Positions 1-5,795 of a stretch of 50,510 nt of DNA are shown in pieces. The number at the start of each line of letters is the position of its first letter. Within the stretch, counting starts at the first letter, position 1. The stretch spans positions 1 to 50,510 of the forward strand of contig CAAEIG010000183.1 in the NCBI GenBank assembly GCA_900755895.1, given 5' to 3'. The notes under the pieces are model-generated. The model saw only the letters and a list, made by a program, of their open reading frames with translations, searched no databases and was not told the origin of the DNA. Made by a program: the position numbers and the translations under genes. The stretch comes from Clostridia bacterium (lineage in GTDB: Bacteria > Bacillota > Clostridia > Oscillospirales > Acutalibacteraceae).

Positions 1-96
1 ACTTTTTTCGAAGTTTTTCGACTTTCTACTCTCGCTCGCTTCCGCGGCTTTCCAGTCAACCTCGATTTTTTCGTGCCCTCTCTCGAGTGCTTAGGT

Positions 97-125
97 ATTT
101 TACCACGTACATTCCGAAATGTCAA
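97..125 (-). promoter_or_regulatory. Strong leftward sigma-A type promoter reading out of the window
   Basis: On the minus strand TTGACA (120-125) and TAAAAT (97-102) are separated by exactly 17 bases. The transcript would start near position 90 and leave the window at base 1. The sequence that follows on this strand has no open reading frame and ends in an A-rich stretch (AAAAACTTCGAAAAAAGT). In Clostridia, such A-rich tracts often precede the downstream promoter of an rRNA operon. The rRNA assignment is inference; the promoter match is what is seen. Confidence 0.6.
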
Positions 126-197
126 CAGGTTTTTCCAACTTTTTTAAAAAATCTGTTTTCTTCGGAAGTTTCTCCCATGGTACCCTAGAACATCCAC

Positions 198-227
198 TGT
201 ACAATCGCTGTTTCTCTATGCTATAAT
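198..227 (+). promoter_or_regulatory. Probable metA promoter
   Basis: TGTACA (198-203) is followed after 18 bases by TATAAT (222-227), which carries an extended TGC just upstream. The spacing and the perfect -10 box make this the likely start of the metA transcript. Confidence 0.6.
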
Positions 228-458
228 GTGCCAAAAGCACACTAGCCATCTGAGAAGCCGCTTTCCAATGGCAAGGGAAATACCCACAGCTGAATCTTCT
301 GTTGTAAAACCGGCTTTCGCCGTTAAGTCTTAGATATTATATCATATATTTTGTCGAAGAACAAGGCGTTATCCGCTCTTTTTAGGATTTCTTCTCATTT
401 CTACTCTCAGTGGCCCCTTAACTTTATTTTATCCATATATATAGAAAGGCGTGGTTCC

Positions 459-1370
459 ATGCCCATCCGTATTCAAGCTGATTTGCCTGCAATTGAAGTG
501 TTGGAATCTGAAAACATCTTTGTCATGACTCATGAACGTGCCAACCTCCAAGACATCCGTCCCTTGAAAATCGCCATCTTAAATCTGATGCCCACCAAGA
601 TCGAAACGGAAACTCAGCTGCTCCGGCTGCTCAGCAATTCCCCTCTTCAAGTGGATGTGGAGCTTCTGCACACTGCCACCCACGTGAGCAAGAACACTAG
701 CTCCTATCATCTGAATACCTTCTATAAGACTTTTGACGATGTGAAGGATCAGAAATTCGACGGCATGATCATCACAGGAGCTCCCGTAGAGAAGCTTCCC
801 TTTGAAGAGGTGGACTACTGGGACGAGATGTGCCGCATCATGGAATGGAGCAAGGAAAACGTCTATTCTGTGCTGCACATCTGTTGGGGAGCTCAAGCGG
901 GGCTATACTATCACTATGGCATCCCCAAATATCCTCTGCCGGAAAAACTCAGCGGAATCTACAACCACACGGTGCTCAATCCCTATCATCCCCTGATGCG
1001 GGGGTTTGATGACAACTACTTCGCCCCCCACTCCCGTTACACGGAAGTGCGCATGGAGGACATAAAAAAGCACCCGGATCTCATCCCTCTTGCAGTATCC
1101 GACATGGCCGGACTGCACATTGTCACCAACCGGGACGGCAGGCAGATCTTTGTCACCGGACACGCGGAATACGACCGGGACACCCTGGCCAAGGAGTATT
1201 TCCGCGACATCAACAAGGGGCTCAATCCCAATGTGCCCTATCATTACTTCCCCGATGACGACGACACCAAAACGCCCCCCTTCACCTGGCGGAGCAATGC
1301 CCATCTACTGGTGGCCAACTGGCTCAACTACTATGTCTATCAGCAAACTCCCTACGACTTTTTGACTTAA
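459..1370 (+). CDS. metA: Homoserine O-acyltransferase MetA (probably acetyl-CoA dependent)
   Basis: It acylates the hydroxyl of L-homoserine, the committed step of methionine synthesis. The start is the ATG at 459, giving 303 residues (family about 300-310) with AGAAAGG just upstream; a longer frame to 351 lacks a good ribosome site. The class-I glutamine-amidotransferase-like fold shows the nucleophile Cys142 (HICWGAQAG), His235 and Glu237 (TGHAEYDR). Residue 111 is Glu (GAPVEKLPF). In characterised MetA proteins Glu111 goes with acetyl-CoA and Gly111 with succinyl-CoA, so this enzyme is predicted to be a homoserine O-acetyltransferase despite its MetA fold. It stands alone, with its own promoter and terminator. 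Confidence 0.95.
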   Translation: MPIRIQADLPAIEVLESENIFVMTHERANLQDIRPLKIAILNLMPTKIETETQLLRLLSNSPLQVDVELLHTATHVSKNTSSYHLNTFYKTFDDVKDQKFDGMIITGAPVEKLPFEEVDYWDEMCRIMEWSKENVYSVLHICWGAQAGLYYHYGIPKYPLPEKLSGIYNHTVLNPYHPLMRGFDDNYFAPHSRYTEVRMEDIKKHPDLIPLAVSDMAGLHIVTNRDGRQIFVTGHAEYDRDTLAKEYFRDINKGLNPNVPYHYFPDDDDTKTPPFTWRSNAHLLVANWLNYYVYQQTPYDFLT

Positions 1371-1377
1371 ACCCCAA

Positions 1378-1414
1378 AAGCAGGCCAGCCATACCCGGCC
1401 TGCTTCTGTTTTAT
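1378..1414 (+). terminator. metA terminator
   Basis: AAGCAGGCC (1378-1386) pairs with GGCCTGCTT (1397-1405) and is followed by a T-rich run, seven bases after the metA stop. Confidence 0.8.
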
Positions 1415-1465
1415 ATGGACAGGCGTTCCAGGGGAAATCCGCCAAGCCAGAAATACACCCATTCC

Positions 1466-1494
1466 TTGAAAACCTCCTTTCCATTCGCTATAAT
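1466..1494 (+). promoter_or_regulatory. Promoter of the HAD-GNAT pair
   Basis: TTGAAA (1466-1471) and TATAAT (1489-1494) are separated by 17 bases, directly upstream of the HAD gene. Confidence 0.7.
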
Positions 1495-1532
1495 AGAGAA
1501 CAGAACCGCAACAGACAGAAAGGAGCTCTTCC

Positions 1533-2159
1533 ATGAAATACGACGGCATACTCTTTGATTTGGATGGCACTCTATGGAATGCCACAGACGCCATCACCGT
1601 CTCTTGGGCCGAGGCCCTCAAGGACGCCCCGGACGTAGAGCAGCTGCCCACCAAAGAACAGCTGGAAAGTGTCATGGGCATGACCGCAGAGGAGCTGATG
1701 GCCACTCTGTTTCCAACCCTCACCAAAGAGCGGCACCTGGAACTATTCGAACGCTGCTGCCAAGTGGAGAACGTGTATCTGCGGGAGCACGGCGGCACCC
1801 TCTATCCCGAAATGGAGGAAACCCTGAGCCGATTGTCTGAAAAGCTTCCGCTGTTCATTGTCAGCAATTGCAATGCTGAATATATCCCCTGTTTTTTGGA
1901 CGCTCACAAGCTTCACTCCTGCTTCCGGGACTGGGAGTGCATTGGACGGACAGGCAAACCCAAGGGGGACAATATCCAATTAGTAGTTCAGCGAAACGGG
2001 CTTGAGCACCCTGTTTACATTGGTGACACCTCCATGGACCAGGACGCTGCCGGAAAAGCCGGTGTCCCCTTTATTCATGCGGCTTACGGATTTGGACAAG
2101 TCACCGGAACCCCGAAGATCCAAGCGCCCAAAGAGCTGCTAAAGCTTTTGGAGGACTGA
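1533..2159 (+). CDS. HAD-superfamily phosphatase
   Basis: A 208-residue soluble hydrolase of the haloacid dehalogenase superfamily, phosphoglycolate-phosphatase/beta-phosphoglucomutase type. All four HAD motifs are visible: FDLDGTLW with the nucleophile Asp near residue 9, the Ser of IVSNC in motif II, the Lys of GKPKGDN in motif III, and the acidic motif IV YIGDTSMDQDAA. A helical cap lies between motifs I and II (C1 type). The start follows GAAAGGAG. It has its own promoter and is followed after 41 bases by an acetyltransferase gene, probably co-transcribed. The substrate cannot be told from the sequence. Confidence 0.88.
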   Translation: MKYDGILFDLDGTLWNATDAITVSWAEALKDAPDVEQLPTKEQLESVMGMTAEELMATLFPTLTKERHLELFERCCQVENVYLREHGGTLYPEMEETLSRLSEKLPLFIVSNCNAEYIPCFLDAHKLHSCFRDWECIGRTGKPKGDNIQLVVQRNGLEHPVYIGDTSMDQDAAGKAGVPFIHAAYGFGQVTGTPKIQAPKELLKLLED

Positions 2160-2200
2160 GCCGCTTTCTCACCAAATTCACCCAGAAAGGAGCCGCAGCC

Positions 2201-2791
2201 GTGAAAACCTCCCTGTTGTTTTCCAGTTATCCCTTCATCAACAGCGAAAAGGTCACTCTCACCCGCATCACTGACATGGACCTGGAGGCCCTATGGCAGA
2301 TCCTGGGAGACGAAGAGAGCCATCGCTTTACTGCCGAAGGCCCCTTGGACTCCCACCGGGAGTGCGCTCGTAGGCTGCGCCGGTTTGACACCATGTTCCA
2401 GGATCAGCGGGGCGTTGTGCTGGGCATTTACTCCACGCTCAACCAACTGGTGGGCCTGATGAAAATATCCAACATCAACCCCGAGGTGGGCGCCGTCAAC
2501 CTGGATTTCATGCTCAATCAAGCCTTTACCGGCTATGGGTACGCCTCTGCAGCTGTACGGGCCACCTGCGACTACCTGTTCCAAACCGTGGGGGTCCACC
2601 GCATCCAGTGTTTTTTGATGCCCATTAATTACCGGGCTATGCTGGTGCTGGAGCGCTGCGGCTTTGTCAAAGAGGGCACCATCCGGGAAGGTTTCCTCTG
2701 GCCCGACAAAGGCATTGTGGATCTGGCTCTCTACTCCCTGCTTCCCACGGATCTCAAGCAGAAGAAAGCCGGTCCCACCTATTACCTGTAA
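2201..2791 (+). CDS. GNAT-family N-acetyltransferase (RimJ/RimL-like)
   Basis: A 196-residue acetyl-CoA-dependent acetyltransferase. The start is GTG at 2201, preceded by AGAAAGGAG at 2184-2192. The N-terminal beta strands read VTLTRITDMDLEALWQI, as in RimJ/RimL and ribosomal-protein acetyltransferases. The acetyl-CoA loop is in FTGYGYASAAV, and the later stretch NYRAMLVLERCGFVKEG is the typical C-terminal GNAT motif (residue side chains that close on CoA, then the 'GF-hydrophobic-EG' strand). The substrate (protein N-terminus, aminoglycoside or small amine) is unknown. It lies downstream of the HAD phosphatase and ends just before a shared terminator. Confidence 0.85.
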   Translation: MKTSLLFSSYPFINSEKVTLTRITDMDLEALWQILGDEESHRFTAEGPLDSHRECARRLRRFDTMFQDQRGVVLGIYSTLNQLVGLMKISNINPEVGAVNLDFMLNQAFTGYGYASAAVRATCDYLFQTVGVHRIQCFLMPINYRAMLVLERCGFVKEGTIREGFLWPDKGIVDLALYSLLPTDLKQKKAGPTYYL

Positions 2792-2803
2792 TCCCACAAA
2801 AAC

Positions 2804-2844
2804 AAGCCGCCCCAATCTCCTTTGCAGGAGGATGGGGCGGCTTT
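2804..2844. terminator. Bidirectional terminator between GNAT gene and sigF
   Basis: AAGCCGCCCC (2804-2813) pairs with GGGGCGGCTT (2833-2842), extended by TCC/GGA pairs inside. A-runs before and T-runs after suit termination of both the rightward GNAT and leftward sigF transcripts. Confidence 0.75.
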
Positions 2845-2857
2845 CTGCTATCCGAAA

Positions 2858-3529
2858 TCACGATTGCTCAAAAGCGGCGCGCATATAGGTGAGCAGTTTC
2901 TTTTCCCGGCGACTGACCTGCACCTGAGTCATCCCCAACTGGGCGGCAGTTTGGGTTTGGGTCATCCCCTGGAAGTAACGGCACTGAATCAGCTTTTTAT
3001 CCCGCTCCTCCAGTGTGGCGAGAATTTGTTGAAGGGTCAGCCGTTCGGTCACCCTCTCTTCCGGAGCCTCCACGGGCACGTCCAGCTCGCCCCCTTCTTC
3101 CCGGTCCGTCAGAGAGAGGGGAGCTTGGCTCACACCAAGAGCTAAAGCAGCCTTTTCCACCGGCACCTCCAAACGCTGGGCGATCTCCACCACACTGGGA
3201 CTTTCCCCCGTCTCCTGGCGGAGCTTGTCCGCCTCTTCCTGGGCTTTTCGGCTCAAATCGCGCAACCCCCGGGAGACCCGTACAGCGCCTCCGTCCCGGA
3301 ACAGACGGCGCACCTCTCCCAGGATCACCGGCACAGCATAGGTGGAAAACTTCACTCCCCGGTCGGTGTCAAAGTTCTCAGCGGCCTTTACCAGCCCCAC
3401 ACACCCAGCCTGGTACAGATCGTCATACTCCACGCCCCTGCCCAAGAACCTCCGGGCACAGAGATGCACCAGACCCAGATTTTCCTCCACCACCTGACGG
3501 CAGGCGGCTGGATCACTGTTTTTGATCAA
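2858..3529 (-). CDS. sigF: Forespore RNA polymerase sigma factor SigF (SpoIIAC)
   Basis: The first compartment-specific sigma factor of sporulation, active in the forespore. The 223-residue protein shows region 2 (LYQAGCVGLVKAAENFD, FSTYAVPVILGEVRR), region 3 (VRVSRGLRDL, PSVVEIAQRLEV) and region 4 with a helix-turn-helix (QTAAQLGMTQVQVSRREKK). It begins with TTG at 3529, inside the end of spoIIAB (17-base overlap) and without a strong ribosome site, so translation is probably coupled. It lacks about 20-25 N-terminal residues present in the B. subtilis protein. SigG is the closest alternative, but the gene order AA-AB-sigma defines sigF. Confidence 0.93.
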   Translation of the reverse strand: MIKNSDPAACRQVVEENLGLVHLCARRFLGRGVEYDDLYQAGCVGLVKAAENFDTDRGVKFSTYAVPVILGEVRRLFRDGGAVRVSRGLRDLSRKAQEEADKLRQETGESPSVVEIAQRLEVPVEKAALALGVSQAPLSLTDREEGGELDVPVEAPEERVTERLTLQQILATLEERDKKLIQCRYFQGMTQTQTAAQLGMTQVQVSRREKKLLTYMRAAFEQS

Positions 3530-3947
3530 AATACTTGGTCAAGGTGACGCTGGTGCCCTTGCCCACAGCGGAGGTCACCCGCACACTGTCGCAGAAACTC
3601 TGCATCACCGCAAATCCCAAACCGGCACGCTCCTCGCCGCCAGTGGTGAACAGGGGCTCCATCGCCTTTTGGATATCCGGGATTCCACAGCCCTTGTCCC
3701 GCACGCGCACCACTGCTTTGCCGTTTTCGAAAATCTTCACCGTTATGTACACCGTGCCCATCTGATCCCGATAGCCATGGACGATGGCATTGGTCACTGC
3801 CTCGGACACAGCGGTCTTCATATCGGTCAAGTCCGCCACCGTGGGATCCAGCTGGGACAGAAACGCCGCCACTACCGCCCGTCCAAATCCCTCGTTGACG
3901 GAATGGGACGAAAAGCTGATCTGCGCTTGATTGACTGGTTTCATCAT
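3513..3947 (-). CDS. spoIIAB: Anti-sigma F factor / serine kinase SpoIIAB
   Basis: It binds and silences SigF and, as an ATP-dependent kinase, phosphorylates SpoIIAA. The 144-residue GHKL-fold protein has an N-box (EAVTNAIVHGY), a G1 box (DKGCGIPDIQKAM) and a lid/G2 region (TTGGEERAGLGFAVMQSF). The start is ATG at 3947 after AAAGGAGGGCAGG; a second ATG follows at 3944. The start overlaps the TGA of spoIIAA by four bases (ATGA), and its 3' end overlaps sigF, giving a tightly coupled three-gene operon with the usual stoichiometric control. Confidence 0.95.
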   Translation of the reverse strand: MMKPVNQAQISFSSHSVNEGFGRAVVAAFLSQLDPTVADLTDMKTAVSEAVTNAIVHGYRDQMGTVYITVKIFENGKAVVRVRDKGCGIPDIQKAMEPLFTTGGEERAGLGFAVMQSFCDSVRVTSAVGKGTSVTLTKYFDQKQ

Positions 3948-4261
3948 CCTGCCCTCCTTTCTATGACCGCCAAGGAACCGATCCCTGCCAGCTCCACCAT
4001 CCGGCCCAGCTGGGCGGACATCCCACAGAGTACCACTCTGCCCTTCCAATACTGCAAAAGCCGCACCCGGCCTAAAATCAGCCCGATGCCAGAGCTGTCC
4101 ATAAAGGGCACCTGGGAAAAGTCCAGCCGCAGACAGATGGGCTTTACCTTTTGCGCCGTATCGTCAATGGCCTCCCGCATCTCCCGGGCAGCATGGTGGT
4201 CAATCTCCCCAGAGAGCCTGGCTGTCAGCACACCGTCCCTATAACTGAGCTGCACACTCAT
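3944..4261 (-). CDS. spoIIAA: Anti-sigma F factor antagonist SpoIIAA
   Basis: A 105-residue STAS-domain protein which, when dephosphorylated (by SpoIIE in characterised species), displaces SigF from SpoIIAB. The phospho-acceptor serine lies in FMDSSGIGLILGR, the diagnostic motif of the family. The start ATG at 4261 is preceded by AAAGGAAGA; the frame runs further upstream but without a better site. It is first in the spoIIA operon, with a candidate Spo0A box and sigma-H -10 element upstream, and a terminator-like hairpin between them and the gene. Confidence 0.95.
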   Translation of the reverse strand: MSVQLSYRDGVLTARLSGEIDHHAAREMREAIDDTAQKVKPICLRLDFSQVPFMDSSGIGLILGRVRLLQYWKGRVVLCGMSAQLGRMVELAGIGSLAVIERRAG

Positions 4262-4292
4262 TGCAATCTTCCTTTCTTTTTGACAGATAAAC

Positions 4293-4334
4293 AAAAAGAG
4301 CCTTTGGGAAAGGAAAGCTTTCCCAAAAGCTCTT
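4293..4334 (-). terminator. Terminator-like hairpin just upstream of spoIIAA
   Basis: Read on the minus strand, AAGAGCTTTTGGGAAAG pairs with CTTTCCCAAAGGCTCTT, followed by TTTGTTT. It may end folC transcription, but lies about 109 bases past the folC stop and only about 32 bases before the spoIIAA start. Confidence 0.75.
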
Positions 4335-4349
4335 CTGCCCTTCGCTTCT

Positions 4350-4383
4350 ATTCTACAAAGGGTTTTCTGCGTTGTTTGCCGAA
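4350..4383 (-). promoter_or_regulatory. Candidate Spo0A-activated sigma-H promoter of spoIIA
   Basis: The minus strand reads GTAGAAT (4350-4356), matching the sigma-H -10 pattern RNNGAAT. A perfect TGNCGAA 0A-box (TGCCGAA on the plus strand) lies at 4377-4383, about 20 bases upstream. No good AGGA -35 element is seen, as is common for Spo0A-activated promoters. The assignment is inference from two short motifs. Confidence 0.4.
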
Positions 4384-4442
4384 TTCTGTCAGCGGCGCTG
4401 TCATGAAGCTATTTTTCTCCATCCCCAGGGAGGATAAAGATT

Positions 4443-5729
4443 TTAACGGCCGCCAAATTTACTCAGGAGCATCTCACGGATCTCCCCAGCCAGATAGAAG
4501 GACCCGCAGACAATCAAGGCAGCGTCCTCCCCCATAGCCCGGACCGCCAAAGCCAAGGCCTCCCGGCAGGAACCGGCAGGAATGACGCTGGAACAGAACT
4601 GGGACGCCACTTTCGCCAGCTCCGCCGCCGGAAGCGCCCGATGGCCCTCCGGCGCCACAGTGATGATCCTGTCAAACAGGGGGCCCAGGATCTCCAGGGC
4701 GCTGCGGCTGTCCTTGTCGGACATCACGCCCATGATCGCCACTTTCCTCTGGGGCACAAACTGTTCCAAAGCTCCCCGCAGCGCCAGGGCACAGCCGGGA
4801 TTGTGCCCGCCGTCCAACAGGCACAGGGGCTGCCGGGAGATCACCTCCATCCGGGCGGGCACAAAGGCCTTCTCAAACCCCCGGGCCACGGCCTCTTCCG
4901 TGATGGGCCAGCCCCGTCCCTGGAGCACTTCCAGGACCTTCAGAGCTGTGACAGCATTCTTCACCTGATGTTCCCCCAAAAAGGGCGTGCGCAGAGTCCG
5001 CTCTCCCACCTGGAAGGAAGTTCCCTCAATGGAGCTTTCCAGCTCCCGCACCTGGGAGAGGTCCGGCTGGAACAGCTCCACATTCCGCTCCTTGCAGATC
5101 TCCGTCAGCTCCTGGATGACCTGGGGCGCTTGGTCGGGATAGAGCACCAGTCTGCCTCCCGGCTTGAGAATTCCCGCCTTTTCAAAGGCAATCTTCTCCA
5201 GGGTGTCCCCCAGCACGGCGGTGTGGTCCAGAGAGATGGACATGATCGCTGCCACCTCGGGCACGTCGATCACGTTGGTGGCATCAAACCGGCCACCCAT
5301 TCCCACTTCCAGCACCACCACATCGCACTGGCGGCGGGCAAACCAATGGAGGGCCAGAGCCGTGATGTACTCAAACTCCGTCACCTGGTCCCCATTTTTC
5401 TCAAACTCGTCGGCAATGGGAGCCAAGGTCTCCACCTCTTCCACCAGCTCTTCCTTGGGGATCATCTCCCCGTCAATCTGGAACCGCTCCCGAAACTCCA
5501 ACACATAGGGCGAAGTGTACAGCCCCACCCGCAAACCGCACTCCTTGAGCGCGGAAGCCACCAGGGTGGAACAGGTACCTTTGCCGTTGGTCCCCGCCAC
5601 ATGGATAAACTTCAGCCTCGACTGCGGGTTGCCCAGGCGTTCCATCAGAGCCGAGATCCGCTCCAGTCCCGGCTTGATGCCAAACACCAACCGGCCATAT
5701 ACATTGTCCAACGCCTCTTCATAGGTCAT
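4443..5729 (-). CDS. folC: Folylpolyglutamate synthase / dihydrofolate synthase FolC
   Basis: An ATP-dependent Mur-ligase-family enzyme that adds glutamate to dihydropteroate or folates. The 428-residue product has the P-loop HVAGTNGKGTC (residues about 43-53), the FolC stretch YTSPYVLEFRERFQ, the Mur-ligase SISLDHTAVLGDT with its metal-binding His, and the C-terminal domain signature LDGGHNPGCA. The start ATG at 5729 follows GGAGGAG; an upstream ATG at 5762 is in a hairpin and unlikely. It lies 66 bases downstream of valS on the same strand, a common pairing in Firmicutes. Confidence 0.95.
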   Translation of the reverse strand: MTYEEALDNVYGRLVFGIKPGLERISALMERLGNPQSRLKFIHVAGTNGKGTCSTLVASALKECGLRVGLYTSPYVLEFRERFQIDGEMIPKEELVEEVETLAPIADEFEKNGDQVTEFEYITALALHWFARRQCDVVVLEVGMGGRFDATNVIDVPEVAAIMSISLDHTAVLGDTLEKIAFEKAGILKPGGRLVLYPDQAPQVIQELTEICKERNVELFQPDLSQVRELESSIEGTSFQVGERTLRTPFLGEHQVKNAVTALKVLEVLQGRGWPITEEAVARGFEKAFVPARMEVISRQPLCLLDGGHNPGCALALRGALEQFVPQRKVAIMGVMSDKDSRSALEILGPLFDRIITVAPEGHRALPAAELAKVASQFCSSVIPAGSCREALALAVRAMGEDAALIVCGSFYLAGEIREMLLSKFGGR

Positions 5730-5748
5730 GGTATCTCCTCCACGCAAA

Positions 5749-5784
5749 GGGAGGTTTCCCACCGGGAAACCTCCTTGTTTTTTA
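5749..5784 (+). terminator. Rightward-facing hairpin plus T-run between valS and folC
   Basis: GGGAGGTTTCCC pairs with GGGAAACCTCC (through 5775) and is followed by TTGTTTTTTATT on the plus strand. Both flanking genes are leftward, so in their transcript the hairpin has an A-run before it and no U-run after it. It would stop only rightward, antisense transcription. Confidence 0.55.
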
Positions 5785-5795
5785 TTGGTACCCTC

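Larger units (their letters stand above)
1..458. other. Non-coding left edge with long metA leader
   Basis: No gene is seen here. The left part (1-125) carries a leftward promoter and its leader. From about 234 to 458 lies the 5' leader of metA, roughly 225 bases. It can form several short hairpins: GTGC/GCAC around 228-240, GGG/CCC around 284-294, and CGGC-tttc-GCCG around 311-322. The AAGCCG at about 257-262 could also pair with the CGGCTT of the last hairpin, giving two mutually exclusive folds. I do not recognise a SAM, T-box or other known riboswitch signature in it. Confidence 0.5.

Noticed and set aside
228..458. SAM riboswitch before metA
   Set aside because: The conserved core (GGCCCGATGA-type and surrounding helices) is not seen.
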